Made by a program: the position numbers and the translations under genes. From Altericroceibacterium indicum (lineage in GTDB: Bacteria > Pseudomonadota > Alphaproteobacteria > Sphingomonadales > Sphingomonadaceae), in NCBI RefSeq assembly GCF_009828105.1, contig NZ_WTYQ01000003.1, positions 62,001 to 126,000 on the forward strand: 64,000 nucleotides of DNA. The letters are read 5' to 3'. Within the stretch, counting starts at the first letter, position 1. The number at the start of each line of letters is the position of its first letter. Positions 51,523 through 60,228 of this stretch are shown in pieces. The notes under the pieces are model-generated. The model worked only from the letters and a program-made list of their open reading frames with translations, searched no databases and was not told the DNA's origin.

Positions 51523-52254
51523 TCAATACCAACGCTGCCGCCAAAGATAGCGCCCTGTAATCGGTTCACCGGCTGAATTTAAGGCAGGCGCAAAGCGGAA
51601 CCTTTCTGTCGCCAATTGGCAGGTAATAGCATCGGCTTTCGGATCGGGGCTTGGGTCGGTCACACGGCAGGATTGTACCCGCCCATCCGTCCCCACGGTC
51701 AGTTCAATCACCACATCATGCCCGCGCCGTAATCTCCGCGTGGAGCGAGGGTAATCGCGCGCGCTGGTGATGTTGCCGTCGATCTTTTTCAATCCACGTG
51801 CCCCGCCGCCGCCCTGTCCATCGCCATTATTACCACTTCCGGTGCCACTGCCTTCACCGCCAGCCCCTGTTCCCTGACCAGCATCCGCAGCGCCTGAGGA
51901 ACTCTCCGAACCATTTGAACTCACCGGAGGAAGAGGTTGAGGGGATTTGCGCGCAATTGCAGGCTTGGGCGCAGCCATTTCTTTTGGGATGGCCTGCCTG
52001 CCGGCTTCCGCCGCCGCGCCTTCCGCCTTGAGGCTTTTTTGCAGCTCAGCTTCTGGTGGCTCTGGTTCTGGTTCGACAGTGCGCACAGTCACCGTGACAA
52101 GCGAGGTCGCTTTTTCGACAACAGATTGGGTGAATTCTGGTGCAAATGCGCGCGCTAATGCGCCCAGAATGATGATATGGAAGATACAGACCAGCAAGAG
52201 CACACCCCCATTGATGCCCCTGCGCCCCTTCCCATCAGCATTCACATAAGCCAC
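51523..52254 (-). CDS. tonB: TonB-family energy transducer
   Basis: A 243-residue TonB-like protein linking the proton motive force to outer membrane receptors. It has an N-terminal membrane helix at about 17-38, a Pro/Glu-rich stretch (EPEPEPPEAE), a long Gly/Ser linker, and the C-terminal TonB domain with DYPRSTRRLRRGHDVVIELTVGTDGRVQSCRVTDPSPDPKADAITCQLATERFRFAPA. It uses a GTG start with GGAG upstream. exbB and exbD are not adjacent. It is convergent with bphP. Confidence 0.9.
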   Translation of the reverse strand: MAYVNADGKGRRGINGGVLLLVCIFHIIILGALARAFAPEFTQSVVEKATSLVTVTVRTVEPEPEPPEAELQKSLKAEGAAAEAGRQAIPKEMAAPKPAIARKSPQPLPPVSSNGSESSSGAADAGQGTGAGGEGSGTGSGNNGDGQGGGGARGLKKIDGNITSARDYPRSTRRLRRGHDVVIELTVGTDGRVQSCRVTDPSPDPKADAITCQLATERFRFAPALNSAGEPITGRYLWRQRWY

Positions 52255-52349
52255 TCACTTCTCCCAGCAGCATCTCTGCTTCCCTGAAGAAATGCCTGAA
52301 CCCCTGAGAAAGTGCCAGAACGGCTATTCAGGCTTGGCGGGCAGGCCTC

Positions 52350-53216
52350 TCACATCTTCCACAAAAGGTCGCGCCCCATGCGGATAGGCTGACCTGCGGT
52401 AATATCTGTCGCCAACCGCCAGCCAGGAGGTGCCACCATCACGATGGTCGAGCCATGTTCAAACCAACCCATCTCCTCACCACGCTCAAAAGTGGCCTGA
52501 CACATCTCAACCCGCGCCCCGCCTTCGCGAACGCCTTTGCTCTGATCCAGAAAGGGCAGACGAATGCTTGCCACCAGTACCGCCGCGACAGGCACCAGCA
52601 CGATCTGGGAATTTTCCTCAGTCAGTCGCACGGTAATCGGCGCTCTTTCATTTTTGCAGAACAGCCGTTCAATCCGTTTGAGCGCAATGGGATTCACATT
52701 CCACGTATCCCCGGAGATATAACGCACCTGCTCCACGCTGAGCGCTGCCGGGGCATGGAAGCGGTGATACATACCCGCCGTCAGCCGCATGGTGACAAAC
52801 AGCCCGCCTTCAAACTGTGCCGCCTGTTCCACATCTCCCAACAGATCGCCAAGATCATAGGGAAAGCCCTTGATCTGATACACTTGCCCTTTGGTGATCC
52901 GCCCATGAGCACCCACAATCGCATCGCATGGGGCTGCAAGGCAGGCTGGATCGGTGTTGATAGGCCTGGCGCCTTCCTCCAGCTGCCGGATGAATGCGTC
53001 ATGCAGGCTCACAAATGTGCTTTTGCGCGCATCGGTCAAATCGACGTCACAAAAGAAGCGCCATAGCGCAATCGACAAAGCCCGAACGGCAGGCTGCTCT
53101 ATCCGGCTGAACTTGCCCATAAAGCGAGTGAAGGCGAGGCGCGGAATGCGGTTGGTCAGGAGGAAGTTGATATCCTCCTGCAAGCAGATCCGGGCGATGG
53201 TGGAACGCAAACTCAT
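52350..53216 (-). CDS. psd: phosphatidylserine decarboxylase
   Basis: A 288-residue Psd that converts phosphatidylserine to phosphatidylethanolamine at the inner membrane. The self-cleavage site that makes the pyruvoyl group is the GST in WFEHGSTIVM; the region PCDAIVGAHGRITKGQVYQIKGFPYDLGDLLGD and MRLTAGMYHRFHAPA with the conserved His are typical of the longer E. coli-type enzyme. It is divergent from a class III aminotransferase gene and near pmtA, which would use its product. The ATG at 53216 has no strong ribosome binding site. Confidence 0.93.
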   Translation of the reverse strand: MSLRSTIARICLQEDINFLLTNRIPRLAFTRFMGKFSRIEQPAVRALSIALWRFFCDVDLTDARKSTFVSLHDAFIRQLEEGARPINTDPACLAAPCDAIVGAHGRITKGQVYQIKGFPYDLGDLLGDVEQAAQFEGGLFVTMRLTAGMYHRFHAPAALSVEQVRYISGDTWNVNPIALKRIERLFCKNERAPITVRLTEENSQIVLVPVAAVLVASIRLPFLDQSKGVREGGARVEMCQATFERGEEMGWFEHGSTIVMVAPPGWRLATDITAGQPIRMGRDLLWKM

Positions 53217-53248
53217 ATCGGGCCGATCGGTCTGGAAGGGAACGGGGT

Positions 53249-54901
53249 GTGACGCGCAAAACAATAGCTTACTGGCTGGCCGGTAGCGCCGCTTTATTGG
53301 GCTTGAATAAGGCACGAAAAAGACTCCTTCTCTCGAAGGCCAAACATCGTTCGCTCACCGGCCATGTGCGGATGGCAAAACGGATGGCGGGCCAGATTCC
53401 CCATTATGAATTCAACTATCAGGAATTTTTCCGCGCTGATGTCGCGCCCGAAGCCATCGCACTCCAGCGTCAGAAGGGGCTGGAGGAACTTTCCGCACTC
53501 TATGCTAGGCGCTACCCCAAGAGCGTCAGCCTCGCCGCCGAAGCGCGTGAGGGCATACCCGATGTGGATTTCACCAGCCGTTACCGCGTGCCCTTTCCAT
53601 TCAGCCCCATTATCCGCGAAAAGCTCGCCACCGGGGCGGCTTATGTGAAGTCCGATGGGGTGATGCTGACGGATCTAGACGGTAACCAGTTTTATGACCT
53701 CACAGGGTCCTATGGGGTTAATCTTCTCGGTACCGATGCCTATAAGCAATTAAGCGCAGACGGTATGGCCATGATGGGGGATATCGGGCCGCATCTCGGC
53801 GGATTGCACCCCGTCACCGTGGACAATATGCACCGGCTGAAAGCCATCTCTGGGCTCGATGCCGTATCTTTCCATATGTCTGGCACGGAAGCGGTGATGC
53901 AGGCTGTGCGGCTTGCGCGCTATCACACAGGCCGCAGCCATCTGGTGCGCTTTGCCGGGGCCTATCATGGCTGGTGGGGTGATGTGCAACCGGGAATCGG
54001 CAACCCCACCCCCGCAGACAATACTTACACGCTGGCCGATATGAGCGATGCCACATTGGAAGTGCTCGCCAGCCGCAACAATATCGCCTGCGTTCTGGTG
54101 AACCCCTTGCAGGCGATGCACCCCAACAGCTCCGCCCCCGGTGATTCTGCGCTGGTCGATAGCAGCAGGCGCGCTGAAGTGAATCGGCAGGCCTATACAC
54201 GCTGGCTGCGCAAGCTGGCCACGACCTGCCGCCAGAACGGCATTGTGCTGATTGTGGATGAGGTCTTCACCGGCTTCCGCCTCGCCGAACGCGGAGCCTG
54301 TGAATATTTCGGCATTGCACCCGATATGGTGACCTATGGCAAAACGCTGGGTGGAGGCCTTCCTGTCGGCGTGGTGTGCGGACGGGCTGAATTGATGAAG
54401 CGCTATCGCGATGATCGTCCGGCTGACATTTGTTTTGCCCGCGGCACCTTCAATTCTCATCCCTATGTGATGGGCGCGATGAACGCCTTTCTGAAACATA
54501 TGGAAAAGCCCGAGAGCAAAGCGCTCTACAACGGGATGGATGAGCTATGGAATGACCGCGCCGCATCTCTCAACGCCATGCTGGAGAAAGAAGGTCTCCC
54601 GCTCAGAATTGCCAATCTCGGCACGATCTGGACATGTTTTTACACCACGCCCTCGCGCTATAATTGGATGCTGCAATTTTATCTTCGGGCTGAAGGTCTG
54701 GCAATGAGCTGGGTGGGAACAGGCCGCTTCATCTTCAACCTCGCCTATAGTGCGGATGATTTCGCGGAAGTTGCCCGCCGCTTTATCGCAGCCGCCAAGG
54801 CGATGAAGAAAGATGGCTGGTGGTGGACCGACGGCCAGACCACCAACAAAGCGCTGAAGCGGCAGACGATGAAGGAAATGCTCCGCAGCCGCTTTAGCTG
54901 A
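53249..54901 (+). CDS. class III PLP aminotransferase (glutamate-1-semialdehyde aminomutase-like)
   Basis: A 550-residue fold-type I PLP enzyme. The catalytic Lys is K365 in TYGKTLGGGLPVG, the PLP-ring aspartate is D337 in IVDEVFTGFR, and the phosphate-binding loop is SGTEA (211-215). The core resembles glutamate-1-semialdehyde aminomutase, but an extra 110 or so residues precede it and start with a hydrophobic segment (YWLAGSAALLGL) followed by a basic stretch, suggesting membrane association. It starts with GTG after GGAAGGG. Its place among psd, a membrane protein and pmtA points to lipid headgroup or amino lipid metabolism; that is inference. Confidence 0.85.
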   Translation: MTRKTIAYWLAGSAALLGLNKARKRLLLSKAKHRSLTGHVRMAKRMAGQIPHYEFNYQEFFRADVAPEAIALQRQKGLEELSALYARRYPKSVSLAAEAREGIPDVDFTSRYRVPFPFSPIIREKLATGAAYVKSDGVMLTDLDGNQFYDLTGSYGVNLLGTDAYKQLSADGMAMMGDIGPHLGGLHPVTVDNMHRLKAISGLDAVSFHMSGTEAVMQAVRLARYHTGRSHLVRFAGAYHGWWGDVQPGIGNPTPADNTYTLADMSDATLEVLASRNNIACVLVNPLQAMHPNSSAPGDSALVDSSRRAEVNRQAYTRWLRKLATTCRQNGIVLIVDEVFTGFRLAERGACEYFGIAPDMVTYGKTLGGGLPVGVVCGRAELMKRYRDDRPADICFARGTFNSHPYVMGAMNAFLKHMEKPESKALYNGMDELWNDRAASLNAMLEKEGLPLRIANLGTIWTCFYTTPSRYNWMLQFYLRAEGLAMSWVGTGRFIFNLAYSADDFAEVARRFIAAAKAMKKDGWWWTDGQTTNKALKRQTMKEMLRSRFS

Positions 54902-54907
54902 CAGGCA

Positions 54908-54941
54908 AGCACCCGGCACGTCCATGGATGCGCCGGGTGCT
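54908..54941. terminator. hairpin in the gap between convergent lipid genes
   Basis: AGCACCCGGC (54908-54917) and GCCGGGTGCT (54932-54941) are perfect ten-base arms around a 14-base loop, just past the aminotransferase stop. Neither side has a proper T run. Confidence 0.55.
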
Positions 54942-54953
54942 GGTTGGCTTTGA

Positions 54954-55553
54954 TCAGCCGCGTGCTGGCCGCCAGGCAAGACCCCGGCGCAGCAATTCCA
55001 GCGGTGCGCGGAAATACAGCTTCATATCGTGGAACGGATCGGTGATGATCTTGGTTGCCCAGACCAGCCCGGTTTCCACATCGCGGATGATGAACAATTG
55101 CACCGTGCGGAAGATCAACCCGCCAATGCCCAGAACCAGCCACATCAGGCCGAGGTGCTGGAAGAACTCAATCGTCCCCTGATGCGGGGCAAAAATGCCA
55201 AACAATGTCGGGTCGATCAACAGCGGGACAGGGCTCAGCGCCCATAGCCCCATCAACACCACCTTGCGGGCCAGATTATAGCCCACTTTGACGTCTTCCT
55301 TATATTCATGGCTGACATCGTTCACATGGTCATAGCCGCGCGGTTCAAAGAAGAAATGCCCTGCCTGACGGCTGGTCATGGCCACACCCCACGCCAGAAG
55401 CGCGGCCAAAGCCGGATCGCTCCAGACAATGACATAGGCCACTACGAAGGTCATCGCGCTGATGAAGTGGAGGCTCTGATTGATGATACTATGGTGGTAA
55501 AAACGATGATCATCCCAGCGTTGCTCGCGCAGATGCTCGCGAAAACGGCCCAT
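54954..55553 (-). CDS. membrane protein, Mpo1/DUF962-like
   Basis: A 199-residue protein with about four hydrophobic segments. DHRFYHHSIINQSLHFISAMTFVVAYVIVWSDPALAALLAWGVAMTSRQAGHFFFEPRGYDH has the spaced His/Asn/Gln-x-x-GHFFFE pattern reminiscent of Mpo1/DUF962 proteins, which in yeast are iron-dependent 2-hydroxy fatty acid dioxygenases. That relationship is tentative. It sits between the aminotransferase and pmtA genes, 61 bases after pmtA on the same strand. Confidence 0.65.
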   Translation of the reverse strand: MGRFREHLREQRWDDHRFYHHSIINQSLHFISAMTFVVAYVIVWSDPALAALLAWGVAMTSRQAGHFFFEPRGYDHVNDVSHEYKEDVKVGYNLARKVVLMGLWALSPVPLLIDPTLFGIFAPHQGTIEFFQHLGLMWLVLGIGGLIFRTVQLFIIRDVETGLVWATKIITDPFHDMKLYFRAPLELLRRGLAWRPARG

Positions 55554-55619
55554 GATGAACTCCTCGAATGGTTTCGGCCGCGAATAGATCGGCCTATGAC
55601 TTTTGGGATGCGCGGAAAT

Positions 55620-56258
55620 TCAGGCCGGCATCTTACGGTAACGAATCAGCGAAAAATGCCCCAGCGGCGGGAGCGGGCGATTATCCATCAACCGGATACC
55701 CGGCTGGGTGGCGGCCCAGGCTTCATAGCGGCTCCACGGAAACTCCGTCCGCCAGCCAAGCTTGCTGGTAACGGGCATCAGAGCCTTTTCAATATTGCCG
55801 CGCACGCCCTTGCTGGCCCCGATCCGTGTGGTGATGACAATATCACCGCCGGGCCGGACAACGCGGGCAAATTCATTGAGCGCCTGTTCCGGGTTAGGCA
55901 CCGCCGTAACGACATATTGCGCCACCACAACATCGAAGCTGTTATCTGGAAAGCTGAGGTTTTCAGCATCCATCACAGAGATCTGTTCAACATTGCTGAG
56001 GCCAAAGCGCTTTACCCGCTGGCGTGCTTTTTCCAGCATAGCATCGGCGATATCGACCCCCACCAACTGATTGGCGCGGCTATATTGCGGCAGGGATATC
56101 CCGGTTCCCACGCCCACTTCCAGAATGCGCCCACCGACTTCTTCAGCGGCATCAATGGACTGGCGACGACCAGTCTTGAAAACGCCGCCAAACACGAGAT
56201 CGTAAATCGGCGCCCAGCGGTCATAAGCCGTAGCAACACCAGCCGTCTTCATTTCCAT
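55620..56258 (-). CDS. pmtA: class I SAM methyltransferase, PmtA-like phosphatidylethanolamine N-methyltransferase
   Basis: A 212-residue methyltransferase. YDRWAPIYDLVFGGVFKTGRRQSI at the start is the hallmark of Rhodobacter-type PmtA. The SAM site follows as ILEVGVGTGISLPQY, VGVDIADAMLEKA and SVMDAENLSFPDNSFDVVVAQYVVTAVPNPEQAL. PmtA methylates phosphatidylethanolamine three times to phosphatidylcholine, in keeping with psd nearby. A ubiquinone-type methyltransferase is less likely given the N-terminal motif. The ATG at 56258 is preferred to an upstream TTG. Confidence 0.85.
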   Translation of the reverse strand: MEMKTAGVATAYDRWAPIYDLVFGGVFKTGRRQSIDAAEEVGGRILEVGVGTGISLPQYSRANQLVGVDIADAMLEKARQRVKRFGLSNVEQISVMDAENLSFPDNSFDVVVAQYVVTAVPNPEQALNEFARVVRPGGDIVITTRIGASKGVRGNIEKALMPVTSKLGWRTEFPWSRYEAWAATQPGIRLMDNRPLPPLGHFSLIRYRKMPA

Positions 56259-56471
56259 TATGCAATACCCGTCCAAGCCAAGCCAAAATCCGACCGTCTG
56301 GAATGCATTGCCGCACCAGACGATTTCCCAAGTGATCGAATATTCCCGGCCAGTTCCCCATGAGGAAAAGACCCATTCAAAGACCTATAGGCGCGGTTTT
56401 TGAAACGGATTGGTCGCTTTGGTGACAGTTCGTTTAAACTGCGATGTGCATCTTATGACCGCGATACAACA

Positions 56472-56493
56472 AAGCCCGCCAAAAGGCGGGCTT
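56472..56493 (-). terminator. intrinsic terminator after tRNA-Lys
   Basis: AAGCCCGCC (56472-56480) and GGCGGGCTT (56485-56493) form a perfect nine-pair stem with a four-base loop. On the minus strand it is followed by TTGTTGT, about 26 bases past the tRNA 3' end. Confidence 0.8.
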
Positions 56494-56519
56494 GATGCGT
56501 GATGTTATGTCACGAAGGG

Positions 56520-56595
56520 TGGTGAGCCCTGCTGGATTCGAACCAGCGACCTACTGATTAAAAGTCAGTTGCTCTACCGACTGAGCTAAGGGCCC
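56520..56595 (-). tRNA. tRNA-Lys (TTT anticodon)
   Basis: A 76-base minus-strand tRNA: acceptor GGGCCCT with AGGGCTC, anticodon arm ACTGA-CTTTTAA-TCAGT with anticodon TTT, T arm with GGTTCGAATCC, and an encoded 3' CCA. The 5' half overlaps the end of the folK reading frame. Confidence 0.97.
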
Positions 56596-57102
56596 GACCA
56601 CGCGGTGCTCCCTAGGGAGGGGATGCGGCTTGGTCAAGCGGGCATGAAGCTGTTTTAGTGTAAAATTTGTGACAGGGTCCTTCCAAAGCGGTGCCAGAAC
56701 GCTCGCCGGAGCGGTTACAAAGGGCCTTTCGCGGAACAGAACATGCGGAATTGTCAGCGTAGAAGAGGCGTAATTTCCACCGCTCCAGAGGATAATATCG
56801 AGGTCCAAAGTGCGCGAACGCCAACGCTGGCCACGATTATCGCGACCATGGGCGCTTTCGATTCGCTTGAGCGTGGCGAGCATATCCTCTGGCGCTTCGT
56901 CACTCCGCACCAACACCGCGCCATTGGCATAGCGACGCAGGGACGGGCCCACGGGTGCGCTGCTGAGAATCGGAGCGACATCCAGCACGTCCATTCCGGC
57001 CCGCGCCAGACAGTCCGGCACATTGTCCAAAATCTGGCGGGGCGACCCGATACGGTGGTGCCGCTGGTTAGACCCCAGGGCAAGAAGATAGATGTGGCTC
57101 AA
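56551..57102 (-). CDS. folK: 2-amino-4-hydroxy-6-hydroxymethyldihydropteridine pyrophosphokinase
   Basis: A 183-residue HPPK of folate synthesis. YLLALGSNQRH, YANGAVLVRSDEAPEDMLATLKRIE, and GQRWRSRTLDLDIILWSG (the metal and pterin site) with IPHVLFRERPFV are diagnostic. The TTG start at 57102 is set by the need for the N-terminal strand and by GAGG upstream; it overlaps the stop of the preceding gene. The frame runs 45 bases into tRNA-Lys: the last 14 residues, GPLAQSVEQLTFNQ, are encoded by the tRNA gene and the stop is in its anticodon arm. Confidence 0.93.
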   Translation of the reverse strand: MSHIYLLALGSNQRHHRIGSPRQILDNVPDCLARAGMDVLDVAPILSSAPVGPSLRRYANGAVLVRSDEAPEDMLATLKRIESAHGRDNRGQRWRSRTLDLDIILWSGGNYASSTLTIPHVLFRERPFVTAPASVLAPLWKDPVTNFTLKQLHARLTKPHPLPREHRVVGPLAQSVEQLTFNQ

Positions 57103-57953
57103 ATATCCTCGCTTATCCGCCCATAAAGCTGCGGCCGGCGATCACGGAAAAAGCCCATGCCTGCACGGTGTTTTGCCGCCTGCGCAAGGTCAAGCGTCGC
57201 CACAAGGACCCCCGTTTCCTCAGCACCATATTGCGCGAGATAATCGCCCCACTCATCGGTGATGAAACTATGGCCGTAAAAGCTCTGCCCGCCTGCTTCC
57301 TGCCCGATGCGGTTGGCGGCAATCACCGGCATACAATTGGAAACGGCATGGCCAATCATCGCGCGGCGCCACATTCGACTGGTGTCCAGATCCGCGTCAT
57401 AAGGTTCAGACCCGATCGCAGTGGGGTAGAGCAGCAATTCAGCCCCCTTCAAAGCCATCACACGGGCGCATTCGGGATACCATTGGTCCCAACAGATCCC
57501 GACACCAATCCGCGTGCCAAAAACATCCCAGACCTTGAACCCATCATTGCCGGGACGGAAATAATATTTCTCCTCATACCCCGGCCCGTCCGGAATGTGG
57601 CTTTTGCGATAGGTGCCCATAATGTTCCCATCGCTGCCGATCATGGCCAGCGTGTTATAATAATGGTGCCCATCGCGTTCAAAAAAGCTCGTGGGGATCG
57701 CCACATTGAGCTTGCCTGCCAGTGCCTGCATCGCCTTCACGGAAGGATGTTCTGCGGTTGGCCGGGCCAGCGCGAAAAGCTCTTCCTCCTCCACCCGGCA
57801 GAAATAGGGGCCGGAAAACAATTCCGGCGGCAGGACGATTTGCGCACCTTGCGCCGCAGCCTGTTCAACCAGAGCGGAGACAGCAGCGATATTTTCCTGC
57901 TCATCATCGCTTCCAAGCGGAAGCTGCAGGGCAGCAACAGTAATTTTAGCCAT
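57099..57953 (-). CDS. aguB: N-carbamoylputrescine amidase, nitrilase family
   Basis: A 284-residue carbon-nitrogen hydrolase. The Glu-Lys-Cys triad is in LPPELFSGPYFC, YRKSHIPDGPGYEEKYYF and GVGICWDQWYPECAR. These flanking residues match N-carbamoylputrescine amidase, which releases putrescine, CO2 and ammonia in the agmatine route. No agmatine deiminase (aguA) gene is adjacent in the window, so the pathway is incomplete here. It overlaps folK by four bases. Confidence 0.9.
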   Translation of the reverse strand: MAKITVAALQLPLGSDDEQENIAAVSALVEQAAAQGAQIVLPPELFSGPYFCRVEEEELFALARPTAEHPSVKAMQALAGKLNVAIPTSFFERDGHHYYNTLAMIGSDGNIMGTYRKSHIPDGPGYEEKYYFRPGNDGFKVWDVFGTRIGVGICWDQWYPECARVMALKGAELLLYPTAIGSEPYDADLDTSRMWRRAMIGHAVSNCMPVIAANRIGQEAGGQSFYGHSFITDEWGDYLAQYGAEETGVLVATLDLAQAAKHRAGMGFFRDRRPQLYGRISEDI

Positions 57954-58022
57954 GCGCCCTTTTATGAAGCGCGCAGTGCGCTGTCCATCGTTCCCGCAGC
58001 CTAAAAGATACGCATCATGCCA

Positions 58023-59192
58023 TTATCGCGCCATCAGCCGGGCGCGGATCGTGCTTTGAACCAGTGGCATTTTATGAGCAACGCGCAAGGCGACATGGCG
58101 AATGACACGCGACGACGGCGCCTCATGTGTGAACAGCCGCACCAGTGCATTCGTACCGCGATAGAGCGGTGCCGAATCTCGCCTGTGGGCAGTTTCATAG
58201 GCTGTGAGCACTCTGCGGCCAGCGATATCCTGCCCTTTGCGTGCTGCATCAAGAACCGCCTTTGCCAGCAAGTCCTGCCCGCTCAACCCCAGATTGAAGC
58301 CATGCGCTGTGACCGGGTGCATCCCCACCGAAGCGTCACCGATCAGGGCCGCGCGATCCGCCGCGAAATGATGCGACCATGTTGTCGCCAGCGGGTAGAG
58401 GTGACGAGTGCCGACGAGCTCCATCTGCCCCAGCCGCCCCTTATACCGGCGTGTTACCTCGGCGTTGAATGCAGCTTCACCCAACTGCATCAAACTTTCA
58501 GCCTGCCCCATCGGGAGAGTGATTACCGCTGAGGAGTTGTTACCCTGCAATGGCAACATAGCCATGGTTTGATGATGATCGAACCATTCAGTGGCAACGG
58601 CATCATGGGGCTTAGCGTGCTGCATCCGGGCCACCAGCATTCCACGGCCAAGGCGATTGATCTCAGCAGCAATTCCCAATTGCTCCCGTACCCAGGAGAA
58701 GCGCGAATCGGCCCCCACCAGCAATTTTGCCGTAATCGCCCGGCCGTCTGCCAGCTTAACCACCACATCACTGCTTGATCGCTCAATCGATACGACTGAT
58801 GCACCGGTCAGCAGTTCAACATTCTGCTGCTTCTGCGCGCAGCGAAAGAGTGCCCGGCGGATTTCATGATTGCAAACCAGCGCCCCTAAGGCATCTGCCC
58901 CGGTTTGCCCGGTATCAAAGTTCAACGCGAAAGAGGAATTGCCGTTCAGCACCCTGGCTTTGCGCAGCGGTGCAATGGCCTCATCGGGCAGCAAGTCCCA
59001 TGCCCCCAGATCATGCAACAAAGATTGGGAATGATGCGTCAGCGCAATTTCACGCCCATCATATTTGGGGTCGGCAATATCGTCATAAGATTGGCGATCA
59101 ATCAAGCAAACCGAAAGCCCACTTCCCGCAACCGTACTCGCAAAAGCGAGACCAGCAGGGCCAGCACCAATAATGACGATATCGCAATCCAT
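58023..59192 (-). CDS. UbiH/UbiF-family FAD-dependent hydroxylase
   Basis: A 389-residue flavoprotein monooxygenase. The FAD motif IIGAGPAGLAFASTVAGSG starts at residue 6, GADSRFSWVREQLG is the second FAD/NADPH motif, and ALIGDASVGMHPVTAHGFNLGLSGQDLLA is the third, with the AHGFNLG signature of ubiquinone hydroxylases. It probably adds an oxygen to the ubiquinone ring; alphaproteobacteria use UbiL, UbiM, UbiH or UbiF variants at different positions and I cannot tell which this is. AAAGGAG precedes the ATG at 59192. Confidence 0.88.
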   Translation of the reverse strand: MDCDIVIIGAGPAGLAFASTVAGSGLSVCLIDRQSYDDIADPKYDGREIALTHHSQSLLHDLGAWDLLPDEAIAPLRKARVLNGNSSFALNFDTGQTGADALGALVCNHEIRRALFRCAQKQQNVELLTGASVVSIERSSSDVVVKLADGRAITAKLLVGADSRFSWVREQLGIAAEINRLGRGMLVARMQHAKPHDAVATEWFDHHQTMAMLPLQGNNSSAVITLPMGQAESLMQLGEAAFNAEVTRRYKGRLGQMELVGTRHLYPLATTWSHHFAADRAALIGDASVGMHPVTAHGFNLGLSGQDLLAKAVLDAARKGQDIAGRRVLTAYETAHRRDSAPLYRGTNALVRLFTHEAPSSRVIRHVALRVAHKMPLVQSTIRARLMAR

Positions 59193-59272
59193 GAATGGAA
59201 ACTCCTTTGCGCCGCTATGGACGACAGAGGTGTTCCCATCTTTGCGACGGATCAATCCTTATGCGGATTCGA

Positions 59273-60109
59273 TCATGGCCGTTTGCGGAACAGCAAAGTC
59301 ATCCGGTCACTTTCACCAATCGCGGCAATGGCTGCCCGGTCTGCATCGGACACTCCACTAAAGCCAGGGGGCAAAGTCCAGACACCGCCGGGATAATTGG
59401 CCATATCTTTGGGATTGGCATTGATCTCGCTGGAATCGACCAGATCGAAACCATTGGCCTGAAACAACGCGATCACGTCCTCTTCGCGCATATATCCTTT
59501 GCTGCCATCGGTATAATCTGCCGAAGCGTCCGGCTTGGCCCGGTGCTGCACCACGCCGACCAGACCATCATCCTTGAGGAATTTGCGCGCGGCAGCCAGT
59601 GTCGGCCGCAGCGAGTCTCCCCGAAACATATTGTGAATCTCGCGGAAGATGAGCAGGCGATCGACTGTGCCATTCCATTCTTCTGGAATCGAACCAACAT
59701 TCGCACCGAGCACTTTGGCACCTTGATCACCGACCCATCCGGCGGCCTGTTCCGGCATCCGCTGGGCCGTATCGCGCATGGTGGCCGCATAGCCGGTAGC
59801 ATCGGGCGCAACTTCAGGATTAAGGCCGATGTAAGTGCCGTCTTTCCCGAGATAAGGCACCAAAACGCGGGTATACCAACCACTTGATGGCATGAAATCC
59901 ACCACGATCATTCCCGGCTCTACCTGAAAGAATGACAGAGTTTCTTCCGGATGACGAAAGGAATCACGAGCCGAATCTTTGGCCCGAAAATCCTGTGATA
60001 GCACCTGCGCAAGCTCGGGATTGCCAGACTTTTGATGGTCGTCTGCCATACCCGGCATGGCCCATAACAGGCCGCTCACAGCTATCGCTGTCATAAAAAT
60101 TCTACGCAA
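59273..60109 (-). CDS. exported methyltransferase-like protein
   Basis: A 278-residue protein with a signal peptide (MRRIFMTAIAVSGLLWAMPGMAD, cleavage near residue 22) followed by a class I methyltransferase-like domain: VEPGMIVVDFMPSSGWYTRVLVPYLGKDGTYIGLNPEVAP, RLLIFREIHNMF and LKDDGLVGVVQHRA. It matches the COG4798 type of predicted exported methyltransferases. The glycine-rich SAM loop is altered (DFMPSSGWYTR), and SAM is not expected in the periplasm, so catalytic methylation is doubtful. It is 80 bases upstream of the UbiH-family gene on the same strand. Confidence 0.82.
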   Translation of the reverse strand: MRRIFMTAIAVSGLLWAMPGMADDHQKSGNPELAQVLSQDFRAKDSARDSFRHPEETLSFFQVEPGMIVVDFMPSSGWYTRVLVPYLGKDGTYIGLNPEVAPDATGYAATMRDTAQRMPEQAAGWVGDQGAKVLGANVGSIPEEWNGTVDRLLIFREIHNMFRGDSLRPTLAAARKFLKDDGLVGVVQHRAKPDASADYTDGSKGYMREEDVIALFQANGFDLVDSSEINANPKDMANYPGGVWTLPPGFSGVSDADRAAIAAIGESDRMTLLFRKRP

Positions 60110-60228
60110 AGTGCCCCTCCTCCTTGGAATGTGTGCGATGAAGACTATCCTTTAGGGCAAGTAAGACAAGCGCGTTTCGGTCCTCAACTGATGGTCCGAA
60201 TTGACAAAACCTCGAAAGGAGGCAGGAA

